IMG/VR virus record: IMGVR_UViG_3300049442_000113
Span: 1-27,747 of that record
From: a virus
Length of the DNA: 27,747 nucleotides
Strand: one strand, 5' to 3'
Shown here in pieces: positions 8,145 through 15,143 of this stretch. The position numbers were made by a program, and so were the translations under genes. The notes beneath the pieces were generated by a model. That model was not told the origin of the DNA. It did not search any database and was given only the letters and a program-made list of their open reading frames with translations. Every line of letters starts with the position of its first letter. Position 1 is the stretch's first letter.

Positions 8145-8383
8145 CCGCGCGCCTCACACAGCACCTCGCACCGCCCGATGTGACGCCCAGTTGAGTGATC
8201 GTATTGAATGACCACGCGCACACCGGACGGCAGTTCTTGAGACGTCGCGCCGAGCAGCGCGACAGGATTCGGCACGATCCGGCGTCCCGCCACCGCGTCC
8301 AACACCATCGCTTCGGCACGATCTTGCGCAGCGGGCGTCTGCGGATCGAACAGGACGGAGAGTTGCGTCAGGGCCGGCGTCAT
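8141..8383 (-). CDS. Unknown 80-aa protein, copy B of a tandem pair
   Basis: It starts MTPALTQLSVLFDPQTPAAQ and ends CEVLCEARG. It aligns without gaps to the neighbour at 7902-8144 at roughly half identity by eye, with differences concentrated in the middle (RIVPNPVALLGATSQE against RVVAIAVAYLGARVET). It is joined by ATGA overlaps at both ends: its stop overlaps copy A's start, and its start overlaps the stop of the DUF3008-like gene. Equal length with diverged sequence suggests an old duplication in which both copies have been kept, perhaps as a heterodimer. Confidence 0.8.
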   Translation of the reverse strand: MTPALTQLSVLFDPQTPAAQDRAEAMVLDAVAGRRIVPNPVALLGATSQELPSGVRVVIQYDHSTGRHIGRCEVLCEARG

Positions 8384-8571
8384 CCGCGCTTCGCTTTCAG
8401 CCGCGCCGCGTAGCTGCTCGCGTGCTCCGGCTTGCCCTTCATCGGGCCGCTGGCGAAATCGGAGAGTTGCGTTTTCGTCATCGCCTGCCGCAGCTGCTTG
8501 GCTTTCGGAAACGTCGCGCCGTGCTCGGCGGCGGCCATCAATCGCTGCTGCGCTTTACTCGTGGCCGGCAT
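8380..8571 (-). CDS. DUF3008-like small protein
   Basis: This 63-aa protein begins MPATSKAQQRLMAAAEHG. It matches the remembered pattern of DUF3008-type proteins (MPAKSKAQQRLMG) found in many phages and bacteria, with a Lys-rich C-terminal half (KAKQLRQAMTKTQLSDFASG). The start ATG at 8571 shares one base with the upstream stop (TGATG). The biochemical role of the family is not known to me. It lies among the head-module small genes. Confidence 0.75.
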   Translation of the reverse strand: MPATSKAQQRLMAAAEHGATFPKAKQLRQAMTKTQLSDFASGPMKGKPEHASSYAARLKAKRG

Positions 8572-8990
8572 CAGTGCGCCTCCGCGCGCCACTCGTCGGC
8601 GTTCAGGTGCGCGCCCTGGTGCCCCTCGACCATCACGCACCGCCCGCCCATCACCACCGCGTCACACTGCGGCACCGGCGTCACCTCGCCGGCAGACGAT
8701 CCAGGCGCTGGCTTTGACGGTGGCAGCGGCGGCGGATTCAACATCTGCGGCGTGAGCGCGCCGCCGGCCGTGGGCGACAGCGGCGCCTGATATGGTCCCC
8801 AGACCGCGGCCCCTAGCGTGAGCGTCGCCGGGTCCACGCGCGCGAGTTCGTCCAACCGTGCGTCAATCTCGCGGATATCCATCGCGGCATCGGCCACGCC
8901 GTGCTGATCGCCCGCGTCCAGCTTCATCCGCGCATACGCCACCAACTGCGCCTTCTGCTGCTCGAGCGCCGCGCGTCGGTCCTCACTCAT
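8571..8990 (-). CDS. Unknown protein with C-terminal Cys/His motif
   Basis: 139 aa. An N-terminal helix pair (RAALEQQKAQLVAYARMK, then DIREIDARLDELARV) is followed by a Pro-rich linker and a C-terminal motif C-x7-C-x6-H-x3-H (CDAVVMGGRC then GHQGAH) that could bind zinc. Similar Cys/Gly-His-x-Gly-x-His tails occur in small phage and host proteins of unknown role. GGGAG lies 5 nt before the ATG. It ends in a one-base overlap with the DUF3008-like gene. It starts the small-gene run after the large terminase, separated by the plus-strand gene 9059-9280. Confidence 0.7.
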   Translation of the reverse strand: MSEDRRAALEQQKAQLVAYARMKLDAGDQHGVADAAMDIREIDARLDELARVDPATLTLGAAVWGPYQAPLSPTAGGALTPQMLNPPPLPPSKPAPGSSAGEVTPVPQCDAVVMGGRCVMVEGHQGAHLNADEWRAEAH

Positions 8991-9044
8991 ATCAGCTCCC
9001 AGTTTGGCCGCATTCTACACCCGCCTCATGCACAGCCCGCGTGG

Positions 9045-9050
9045 TAGGCT
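9045..9050 (+). promoter_or_regulatory. Possible -10 box TAGGCT before a plus-strand gene
   Basis: TAGGCTGGA lies 8 nt before the ATG at 9059 and resembles TATACTGGA before the other isolated plus-strand gene (2519). No -35 is recognisable. On its own this is weak; the shared TANNCTGGA and similar spacing are the reason to list it. Confidence 0.25.
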
Positions 9051-9058
9051 GGACCCCG

Positions 9059-9280
9059 ATGGCCGACAAGCCGATTCACGACGTGCTGCACGAGCTCGCC
9101 GCGACCGCCGACTATCTGCGCGAGAACGGACGGCTGATGCGCGAAACGTCCGAACGGATCGCCGAGATTGCCGACCGCCTCGAGAAAAGCAACGTGTTTT
9201 CCCAGCGCGTGCTCGAGCATATCGACAAGGCCATTAACGCCGCGCTCCGCATCGAGGACGGCCCGACGCCCGACGCCTAA
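9059..9280 (+). CDS. Small coiled-coil unknown protein, possible moron
   Basis: This 73-aa protein, MADKPIHDVLHELAATADYL onward, is acidic and almost entirely helical with heptad-like spacing (RLMRETSERIAEIADRLEKS, then FSQRVLEHIDKAINAALRI). It reads as a well-formed coding sequence with high GC at third positions. It is on the strand opposite its neighbours and ends 8 nt before the end of the convergent terminase gene. The upstream TAGGCT box would give a near-leaderless transcript. It could be a moron or an antisense-placed regulator; no family recognised. Confidence 0.65.
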   Translation: MADKPIHDVLHELAATADYLRENGRLMRETSERIAEIADRLEKSNVFSQRVLEHIDKAINAALRIEDGPTPDA

Positions 9281-9288
9281 CGTCGCCC

Positions 9289-10785
9289 TCACGCCTGCCA
9301 CGACGCCGCCGGTAACCATCGCCCCGCCGTCGTCTGGTCCCCCCGCGGCGCCACCGGCAGCGCAAACGTCAACGCCAACGCATCCGCATCGTCCGGCGAC
9401 GCCACCCCCCGCTTCCCCATCGATTCCTTCGACTCCAACACCAATTTGTTGTTCCGCAAGTGAAACCCCGGCCCCGCCAGGTCCAGCGCCAACCGCCCCT
9501 TCGCGTCCATCCCCCGCGTATCAATCGCCCCCCGCGTCAACCACTCCTTCATCCGCCGCCACATCGTCGCCCGCAAATTCCCGTCGCCCTTCTCAATCGT
9601 CGGCCCGCCGAAATTCACCTCGAACACCTGCTGAAACCCCAACCCCCGCAACCGCACGACCACCGCGGCGCCAAACGCGCTGTCGATAAACACCGCATCG
9701 GGCGCGTGCGTCCGGATCGCCTCCACCAACGTCGCCACCACCAACGCCCGGTCATCCGCCGCCGTCTGCGCCCCGCTCAACCGCAGCGCCGGCACCGACC
9801 GCGCATCCAACCCGCGCCGAAACCGCCCCACCGTCCACGCCGACCCGCCCCCGCTGACATCCACGCCCAGAATCAACGGCTCCCCCGCCAACGGCTGCAC
9901 CGCGTTCGTCTGCGCCGCCGCAATCCGCCCGCTGTCAATGAACTGCGTCTCGTCCGCCCGCGGCGGCACCCCCCGCACATGCACCCGAAAAAAATCCTCG
10001 TCCTCGTCCCCGCCGGCATCCTCGAGCCACTCCGCAATGAACGCCGGATTCGGCATCCGACACGTCCGCGCATCCACCACCCGCGTCGTCCACCGATCCC
10101 GCCCGCTCCCGAACACCGCCCGCCACGCATACCCCGTCGTCCGCGTCGGATTGAAAAACATGAACATCATCGGCTCGCCATCCGTCAACCCGCCCTCCGC
10201 GGCTTTGAAAATGGCGTCGTCAATCCCGGAGGCCTCATCGAAAATCATGAAGCTGGTCGACGTCGCGTTATGCTGGCCTTGAAAGGCTTCGCTGTTCTCC
10301 GGCGCACACGACGCCGGCGTCACCTTCCACGATTCCCGATACCCCTTCCGATACAGCACCTGCGAATTAATCTCAAACCAGTGGCCGGTAATACACCGCT
10401 GCGTCCACGTCCGAATCGCCGCCCACGTCTTCTCGCTCAACTGGTCGTTCGTGTTCGCCGTCACCGTCCCAATCGCCCCACGCCGCGTGCTCATAATCCA
10501 ATCCACTAACCACGCCGTCATCGCCCCCTTCCCCACCCCGCGCCCGCTACTCACCGCCACCCGAATCGGCAGCACCGCCGTGTGCCCGTCAAACCGCCGC
10601 GCCCGCACCTGCCGCCCAATCTCCTCCAGCAACTCCGCCTGCCACACGTCCGGCCCCCGATACGCCTCCAGCACCCCAGGCCGCCCCCACGGATACGCCC
10701 GCCGCACAAACCCCAACGGATCCCCAGCCACCGCCGCCATCGCCTCGTGCAGCTCCCGCTCCACATCCCGCCCAACTGCCTCCAT
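9289..10785 (-). CDS. Terminase large subunit
   Basis: This 498-aa packaging motor cuts concatemeric DNA and pumps it through the portal. The ATPase domain has Walker A SSGRGVGKGA (residues 79-88), Walker B SFMIFDEASG (D183, E184) and a coupling-like motif FFNPTRTTG (210-218). The nuclease domain has the RNase H-fold acidic residues in ILGVDVSGGG (D309), AVFIDSAFG (D368) and SPDDADALAL (D465-D468). The start is ATG at 10785, chosen because GGAGGGG lies 4-5 nt upstream; nine more residues in frame lack such a site. Upstream lies a 355-bp spacer, then the putative small subunit. Confidence 0.93.
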   Translation of the reverse strand: MEAVGRDVERELHEAMAAVAGDPLGFVRRAYPWGRPGVLEAYRGPDVWQAELLEEIGRQVRARRFDGHTAVLPIRVAVSSGRGVGKGAMTAWLVDWIMSTRRGAIGTVTANTNDQLSEKTWAAIRTWTQRCITGHWFEINSQVLYRKGYRESWKVTPASCAPENSEAFQGQHNATSTSFMIFDEASGIDDAIFKAAEGGLTDGEPMMFMFFNPTRTTGYAWRAVFGSGRDRWTTRVVDARTCRMPNPAFIAEWLEDAGGDEDEDFFRVHVRGVPPRADETQFIDSGRIAAAQTNAVQPLAGEPLILGVDVSGGGSAWTVGRFRRGLDARSVPALRLSGAQTAADDRALVVATLVEAIRTHAPDAVFIDSAFGAAVVVRLRGLGFQQVFEVNFGGPTIEKGDGNLRATMWRRMKEWLTRGAIDTRGMDAKGRLALDLAGPGFHLRNNKLVLESKESMGKRGVASPDDADALALTFALPVAPRGDQTTAGRWLPAASWQA

Positions 10786-11140
10786 CACCCCTCCACAGGC
10801 CCGCCACGCCACGACCGCCGACCCCGCCAGGCCCGAGGCCGACCAGACGCCCGGACGCGTCCTAGGCGATATTCACGGATGAGCTTCTCCCAGCCCCCCC
10901 ACCACGCTGCGGATGAGCTTCTTCCCAGATACGCCCGCCGGTGGGTGGTGGGGAGGGACCCAGACCGAAATCGCGCAGGCTGGAGGTCCCAGCCCCCCCC
11001 CGCCGGCCGGGGGTCGTTTGTGCCAGGCCTCACCCTGTGACGGCCGTGCGTGGTTGGCATGGTTGATGCCCACAATTCCTTCATTTCCTTTAGAATCAAC
11101 GACTTGCAGGTTAACATAACGTGACGTATCGGACTCAGGG
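10786..11140. other. 355-bp spacer with direct repeats and G/C runs
   Basis: There is no convincing gene here. An 18-19-bp direct repeat, CGGATGAGCTTCTCCCAG (10876-10893) and CGGATGAGCTTCTTCCCAG (10910-10928), flanks a C run. Near 10980 a GGCTGG/CCAGCC hairpin with a 5-nt loop is followed by nine C and then CCGGCCGGGGG. A minus-strand open frame (10785-11117) ends in TGATG overlap with the terminase start, but its predicted protein is dominated by Arg, Gly and Trp. It may be a decayed gene, or a leader whose translation couples to terminase. Confidence 0.6.
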
Positions 11141-11734
11141 TTAATCCTTAGGGATTTCAGTGGGCGTGAGAGGCAGAACCGTCTCTTCCACAACATCTTG
11201 TGGTGCCTCGATCTGTGCTTGGGCGAGGCGATTCGCCACCTTCCAGCTGTCCAACCGCGCCAGGAGCTCTTCGCTGTTGTGGATGATCACTTCCTGCTCC
11301 TGCTCCTTCGGCTTGTCGATCGCGCGGTTCATCAGGTCCGTAAAGGCCGCTGTCGAGGGGTCTTTCTCCCAGACTTCGACGCCGAGGGCGCCGGCTGCGA
11401 GCTCCTCTGGCCCGATGCGCCTGAATTTGCCGCTGTCATCGCGCGCCACGAGGTAGCGCAACCCCTTTGCCTGCGCGATTTGCGCGTCAATCATCGCCGC
11501 CATGTCGTCCATGATGCGGGCGCGCACCAGATCGCGGGCGATCCGCTTCGATATCAGCCCGTTCTTTGGCTGCGTAAAGCCGAGCGACTCCCACGCGAGT
11601 TTCTCGGGATCACTTTCGCCCCCGTTCGGACCTGGGGACGCGGGAAGGTGCGCGTCGGCCTTCCTATTCAGGGCCTCGTGGTCGCGCGTCGGCTGTTCCC
11701 ACCGTTCTCGGTTCTCACGTGTTTCCATATACAT
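11141..11734 (-). CDS. Putative terminase small subunit
   Basis: 197 aa: a charged N-terminus (METRENRERWEQ), a middle region with helices (LISKRIARDLVRARIMDDMA, MIDAQIAQAKGLRYLV), then DDSGKFRRIGPEE, VEVWEKDPSTAAFTDLMNRA, and an acidic C-terminus. The pattern of a helical body followed by VWEKDP-type sequence and an oligomer helix resembles small terminases, which recognise the packaging site, and the position just before the large subunit agrees. GGAG lies 5 nt before ATG 11734; ATG at 11728 is also possible. GTTC-type repeats extend into its first codons. The family is not securely recognised; another DNA-binding role is possible. Confidence 0.5.
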   Translation of the reverse strand: MYMETRENRERWEQPTRDHEALNRKADAHLPASPGPNGGESDPEKLAWESLGFTQPKNGLISKRIARDLVRARIMDDMAAMIDAQIAQAKGLRYLVARDDSGKFRRIGPEELAAGALGVEVWEKDPSTAAFTDLMNRAIDKPKEQEQEVIIHNSEELLARLDSWKVANRLAQAQIEAPQDVVEETVLPLTPTEIPKD

Positions 11735-11844
11735 ACCTACTCCGTATCACCATGGTATGAAAAAGGTAGGAACAGAGAGAACAGAGAGAACAAAGGCCGC
11801 GAATATTGACGCAAATCGTTCCCACCGTTCCCACTGTTCCCACC
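11695..11844. repeat. Nine GTTC/GAAC-phased motifs in three oriented triplets
   Basis: Plus strand: GTTCCCACC (11695), GTTCTCG (11704) and GTTCTCACG (11711) lie in the start of the putative small terminase gene. GAACAGAGA (11770), GAACAGAGA (11779) and GAACAAAGG (11788) follow in the opposite sense, then GTTCCCACC (11818), GTTCCCACT (11827) and GTTCCCACC (11836). Spacing is 9 bp except one 7-bp step. The array spans the gap between the helicase gene and the putative small terminase gene. A packaging (pac) site, a terminase-binding array or an iteron-type origin would all fit; none is proven. Confidence 0.7.
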
Positions 11845-11854
11845 TCCAACCACG

Positions 11855-13027
11855 TTATTTGTCCTCTTTTGACCACACCCAGGTGGGGATATTAGCGAGG
11901 CGGGCGCGTTTCCGTGTCCACCTCGCGAGTTTGAGGATGCGGGCGACGCGCATCTGGTCGGCCTTGGTGGCGCGGTCGATGGGGATGTGGAGGGGGCCGG
12001 CGAGGATGTCTTTCAGTTGGAGACTTTCGCCCCCCTTGCATTGGCGGGCGGCCCACTGGAGGATCGGCAGCGTCCATTCGTCGTGGTGCTGCCGCTCGCC
12101 TTGGACGGTGGTGGTGGCGGGGGGCATGTCCCACCAGGTGGCGCCGGCGTCGACGGCGGCGACGGCTTCGGCGAAGAGTTGGGGGCGGTCGGCGGTGAGG
12201 GCGGGGAGGTCGATGGTGCCGCAGCGAATGGGCCAGAAGCGCCGGAGGCCGGTCTCATCCGTGCCCCACTCGTCACTATTCGTCGTGCCGGCCATGACCG
12301 TCTGACGCTGGAAGCGCACGACGGCGCGCCCATACGTTGGGCGATAGTCGTCGTGCGGCGCCGACAACATATTCTTCACACTGGTGACGTCGGCCTTGGA
12401 GAAACTCTGGAGCTCGGCGATCTCGAGGAGCCAGACGCCGCGCAGGCCTTGCAGGAAATCTTTACTCCCGACCGTGGCGTGCGCGATGGAATACCAGGCA
12501 CCACCGAGCACCTGGAGGGCGCTGGATTTCTTGATGCCTTGGGCGCCCTCAAACACCGGCATCGTATCCAGCTTGCAGCCAGGCGTGAGAATGCGCGCGG
12601 CGAGGCCGATGAAAAAGTTCGTGCTGGCGCTGAGCGTATAGAGGTCGTCGTCGGCGCCCCAGTAGCGCGTGAAGGCTTGCTCGAGGCGCGGCGTGCCATC
12701 CCAGACGAGACTGCGCAGCCAGTCGCGGACGACGTGCGTCGTGCGCTGGCGGGCGACGAGGCGCACGGCGGCGGCCACGGTGCGTTCCTGAATGTTGACG
12801 AGGCCGGTCTGGTCCTGCATGTAGACGGCGAGGCGGGTGTCGTCATCATCGCGCCAGGGGCGTGGCGCGGAGGCGCGGACCTGCACCTGGTCGAGAAAAT
12901 CATCACGCCAGATGGTGTCGGGGCCGAGGGTTGGGTCGTGTTGGAGGACGCGCACGGCGTTGGTGAGATTCGGGCGCGGGCCTTTTTCGGAGCAATCGAG
13001 GATGGCGAGCCAGTTGGGCGCCGTCAT
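11855..13027 (-). CDS. VapE/VirE-type primase-helicase family protein
   Basis: This 390-aa protein has the layout of the virulence-associated protein E family, superfamily-3-like helicases used by phages and islands to start replication. Residues 58-120 (PWRDDDDTRLAVYMQDQTGL, TVAAAVRLVARQRTTHVVRD, WDGTPRLEQ) are followed by the ATPase core with Walker A VFEGAQGIKKSSAL (158-171), Walker B GVWLLEIAEL and a later FQRQTVMAGTTN motif (sensor-like), then DETGLRRFWPIRC. No N-terminal primase domain is present. It is joined by ATGA to the 82-aa gene upstream. It probably loads or unwinds at the phage origin. Confidence 0.85.
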   Translation of the reverse strand: MTAPNWLAILDCSEKGPRPNLTNAVRVLQHDPTLGPDTIWRDDFLDQVQVRASAPRPWRDDDDTRLAVYMQDQTGLVNIQERTVAAAVRLVARQRTTHVVRDWLRSLVWDGTPRLEQAFTRYWGADDDLYTLSASTNFFIGLAARILTPGCKLDTMPVFEGAQGIKKSSALQVLGGAWYSIAHATVGSKDFLQGLRGVWLLEIAELQSFSKADVTSVKNMLSAPHDDYRPTYGRAVVRFQRQTVMAGTTNSDEWGTDETGLRRFWPIRCGTIDLPALTADRPQLFAEAVAAVDAGATWWDMPPATTTVQGERQHHDEWTLPILQWAARQCKGGESLQLKDILAGPLHIPIDRATKADQMRVARILKLARWTRKRARLANIPTWVWSKEDK

Positions 13028-13272
13028 GCGTCATCGCGATTCGCGGGCGACGGGTCGACGGGAGACACGGGAGCAATCGGGATGGAAACGGGAGCAACGG
13101 GAGAAACCGGGCGCCCGCGCGTGGCCTTGCCGCCCTTGGCGCCGGCGACGGCGGCTTCGGCCTTCGTCCATTCGTGGGCGGTGCCTTGAACGTGCGCGGC
13201 GACGCCACCCTGCCGCGCGCGGGCTACACGGACGTCGGTCGGGAGCAATGCAAAGCCACGGCGTGCGGTCAT
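13024..13272 (-). CDS. Small protein with PVS/PVA repeats
   Basis: 82 aa. The N-terminal half is basic and Ala-rich and contains HEWTKAEAAVAGAKGGKATRG; the C-terminal half is a low-complexity run PVSPVAPVSIPIAPVSPVDP made by 9-11-bp DNA repeats of the CGGGAGCAA type (minus-strand sense TTGCTCCCG). ATGA overlaps couple it to the helicase gene and to the RuvC-like gene. The Lys/Gly segment could contact nucleic acid; this is inference. Function unknown. Confidence 0.65.
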   Translation of the reverse strand: MTARRGFALLPTDVRVARARQGGVAAHVQGTAHEWTKAEAAVAGAKGGKATRGRPVSPVAPVSIPIAPVSPVDPSPANRDDA

Positions 13273-13709
13273 GCCGTCGTCTCCAGGGTGCCGAGGTGTA
13301 AGCGGCGCGCGACGGTGGCGAGGAGGAGCGCGTCGGCCGTCGCGAGCGTGATTTTAACGCTCGGATACAGCTGCTGCGCGCGGGTTTTTAACCGCTGTTT
13401 ATCGCCGCCGCTAAGGCCGCCGAGGAGGCGCTGCCAGCGTTGCGGCAGGAGCTCCTCGAACGGAATCTTGGCGGCGGTCAGCGCCATGCGACAGCGGCCG
13501 TAACCCGCGCCGAAGGTGAAGGCACTGGTCACGCCCATTTGCGGACTCGAGTGAACTTTTTCGAGCACGGCGCGCGTCTCGGTGGTCGGCAAGAGGGCAC
13601 AGAGGTCCGCGTCGGTCGCCGGCATCTTCACGGCCCAGAGGCAGCGGCCCTCGTCGTCCACGAGCGCGAGGCCGCCGCTGACGCCGACGTCGATGCCGAG
13701 ATAGTTCAT
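13269..13709 (-). CDS. RuvC-like Holliday junction resolvase
   Basis: This 146-aa RNase H-fold nuclease begins MNYLGIDVGVSGGLALVDDE. Asp7 in the first strand, Glu50 in AVLEKVHS and Asp126 in ATADALLLA are the likely metal ligands of a RuvC-type active site. The length is close to bacterial RuvC (about 170 aa). It would resolve branched DNA before packaging. It is coupled by overlapping ATGA to genes on both sides. The sequence FEELLPQRWQRLLG followed by a Lys-containing loop (GGDKQRLKTRAQQLYP) matches phage crossover resolvases. Its exact subfamily is unknown. Confidence 0.87.
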   Translation of the reverse strand: MNYLGIDVGVSGGLALVDDEGRCLWAVKMPATDADLCALLPTTETRAVLEKVHSSPQMGVTSAFTFGAGYGRCRMALTAAKIPFEELLPQRWQRLLGGLSGGDKQRLKTRAQQLYPSVKITLATADALLLATVARRLHLGTLETTA

Positions 13710-13906
13710 ATTTCAATCTCGGCGTAGTCCACCGGCTCCAGCACGACGCGCGGCGCCGGCCCCTCACACGCCTCACACCGCACCAGCACGCGCGCGACGC
13801 CGGCAATCACGAGCTCGCACAGCGGCGTGCCTGGCGGCAGCACCCGGTCGCAGCCGCCACAGCGCACGCCGAACGTGCCGAACGGGACGCGCGTCCAGGC
13901 CTTCAT
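13706..13906 (-). CDS. Small zinc-ribbon-like protein
   Basis: 66 aa beginning MKAWTRVPFGTFGVRCGGCD. Two C-x2-C pairs (RCGGC and RCEAC), separated by about 30 residues, form a zinc-ribbon arrangement; the sequence ends VVLEPVDYAEIEI. The start at 13906 is chosen because the longer frame upstream is Arg/Ala-rich shadow of the next gene. ATGA overlap with the resolvase gene. A DNA- or protein-binding accessory is plausible; family unknown. Confidence 0.75.
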   Translation of the reverse strand: MKAWTRVPFGTFGVRCGGCDRVLPPGTPLCELVIAGVARVLVRCEACEGPAPRVVLEPVDYAEIEI

Positions 13907-13916
13907 GCGCTCACCT

Positions 13917-14366
13917 TCAGGCAATCCATCGAATTTTCTGTTGCAGGGGATAGCTATCCGTCGCCGCCGGCCGCGCCGCGCATCGCCAGCCGCCGCCCGC
14001 GCTGATGCCGTCGCGCGTCCAGCCGGCACCGCGGAGACTGGCCCCGTTCTCATCGATGAGCGTGTAGGTGATCACCTTGCGATACCCCATTGCTTGCGCC
14101 GCACGTTTCGCGGCGCCGTAAAGAAACGAACACGCATTGCGCGTCCCGTCAGTCGCCACGCGAATCACTTCCGCCGTCACGCCGTCATCTAGTGCCCGCG
14201 ACACCGGTCGTCCCACGATAGCCACGCCACAGAGCACCCCCCCCCGTTCGACGGAGAGCGCAAATTTGCCGCCTTGTGGCGCCTCGTGGTGCCGATGCCA
14301 CTGCGTCACGATCAGCCGCGCATCGTGCAGACTGATCGGTCGCAGCACCAACGGCGTCTCGCCCAT
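13917..14366 (-). CDS. XF1762-like protein (acetyltransferase-like fold)
   Basis: 149 aa. The sequence follows the XF1762-type phage protein pattern: LRPISLHDARLIVTQWHRHH, GGKFALSVERGGVLCGVAIV, GRPVSRALDDG, EVIRVATDGTRNACSFLYGA, AKRAAQAMGYRKVITYTL and SLRGAGW. The R-P-V-x-R-x-L-D-D-G and TDGT-NACS-LYGA blocks are strongly conserved in that family, and the layout recalls GNAT acetyltransferases. Start ATG 14366 shares one base with the upstream TAA (TAATG). Substrate unknown; such genes lie in early regions of many phages. Confidence 0.8.
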   Translation of the reverse strand: MGETPLVLRPISLHDARLIVTQWHRHHEAPQGGKFALSVERGGVLCGVAIVGRPVSRALDDGVTAEVIRVATDGTRNACSFLYGAAKRAAQAMGYRKVITYTLIDENGASLRGAGWTRDGISAGGGWRCAARPAATDSYPLQQKIRWIA

Positions 14367-14830
14367 TACCACGTCTTCGGCGACCAGCCGAGTTCTTCCT
14401 GGCGCACCGGCGCTTCTGTGCCCGCCGTCGTGCGCAGCCGCGCCGCCCACCCGCGGGCCCGCGCCGCCGATCGCTTGTCGTAAAAACTCTTCGGTCTGCC
14501 CTTCGCATCGACCGCGTTCTCGGCGTCGTTCTTTTTCGCGAAGTAGTCGTAGACGAGCGCCAGCTGCTCAAGGAACGCCGGCGGGCAGAGCGACATGCGC
14601 GTGCCCTTGAAGTCGTCGCCGCTCCAGTCGCGGGGCTTCACCTTCACGAGCTCGTCGGCGTCGGGCAGGTCGAGCTCGGTGTCGCCGGCGTGGACCGGCG
14701 CCGCGGCGCCGACCGTGACACCGGCCGCCTTGCGCGCGAGGCCGACGAGCGCATCGAGGCTGCGGTCGATGTTCTCGAGCGTCACGAGCACGGCGCCACG
14801 CCACTGCGCGGCCATCTCCGTATCCGTCAA
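14366..14830 (-). CDS. Conserved phage protein of unknown function, TTG start
   Basis: 154 aa: an N-terminal helix (ENIDRSLDALVGLARKA), then VKPRDWSGDDFKGTRMSLCP, PAFLEQLALVYDYFAKKND and SFYDKRSAARARGWAARLR. I recall similar proteins in other temperate phages, with no known role. The start is set by AGGAGGTGA, a full match to the anti-Shine-Dalgarno sequence, 6 nt before TTG at 14830; the internal ATG at 14815 has no comparable site. TAATG overlap with the XF1762-like gene. It may be a DNA-metabolism accessory by neighbourhood only. Confidence 0.72.
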   Translation of the reverse strand: MTDTEMAAQWRGAVLVTLENIDRSLDALVGLARKAAGVTVGAAAPVHAGDTELDLPDADELVKVKPRDWSGDDFKGTRMSLCPPAFLEQLALVYDYFAKKNDAENAVDAKGRPKSFYDKRSAARARGWAARLRTTAGTEAPVRQEELGWSPKTW

Positions 14831-14840
14831 GGGTCACCTC

Positions 14841-14927
14841 CTACCGCCAGCGTTTCCCGATCAGGCCGAGCGCCCAGAGCCCGACGACGATCGCGATCAG
14901 CACCCACGCCGCCGTGGTCACGCTCAT
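14841..14927 (-). CDS. Micro-protein, single membrane helix (28 aa)
   Basis: The predicted protein is MSVTTAAWVLIAIVVGLWAL followed by GLIGKRWR. It is a single transmembrane helix with a basic C-terminus, so by the positive-inside rule the C-terminus is probably cytoplasmic. It lies 10 nt after the end of the Thivi_2564-like membrane gene and ends just before the strong AGGAGGTGA site of the next gene. Small-gene packing and high GC at third positions support it. Function unknown; a membrane accessory to the gene upstream is possible. Confidence 0.55.
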   Translation of the reverse strand: MSVTTAAWVLIAIVVGLWALGLIGKRWR

Positions 14928-14937
14928 CGCGCGGCGC

Positions 14938-15123
14938 TCAGCGCCGAATCGGCAGCAGCGGCACGTCGCCGACGAACATGCGGAGCAACCAGAGCACCAC
15001 GACCAGAATCACCACCACGCGAATCACCGTCTTGATCCCCGCGTCCATGGGAATCTGCGTCTCGACCAGCCACAACAACACGCCGACGATCACGAGGATC
15101 ACGACTAGTTCGATGAGCCCCAT
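14938..15123 (-). CDS. Thivi_2564-like small membrane protein
   Basis: 61 aa with two hydrophobic segments: MGLIELVVILVIVGVLLWLV (about 1-20) and IRVVVILVVVLWLLRMFVG (about 36-54), joined by ETQIPMDAGIKTV. This matches the Thivi_2564-type pattern of two membrane helices around an IPMD-IK loop. GGGAGG lies 9 nt before ATG 15123. The role is not known. It follows the Acb2/Tad1-like gene and precedes a one-helix micro-protein, giving a small membrane-protein pair in the early region. Confidence 0.75.
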   Translation of the reverse strand: MGLIELVVILVIVGVLLWLVETQIPMDAGIKTVIRVVVILVVVLWLLRMFVGDVPLLPIRR

Positions 15124-15143
15124 CGCTTCGGCCTCCCTTTTAA

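Noticed and set aside
10785-11117. 110-codon minus-strand gene coupled to terminase
   Set aside because: The TGATG overlap is attractive, but the predicted protein is Arg/Gly/Trp-rich, interrupted by the direct repeat and C run, and has no family resemblance. Kept only as a possible leader or relic.
13060-13115. Iteron-like CGGGAGCAA repeats
   Set aside because: They are explained by the coding of the PVS/PVA low-complexity tail of the 82-aa protein; spacing is irregular.
11987-13189. 400-codon plus-strand open frame
   Set aside because: Antisense shadow of the VapE-like helicase gene, which has proper Walker motifs on the minus strand.
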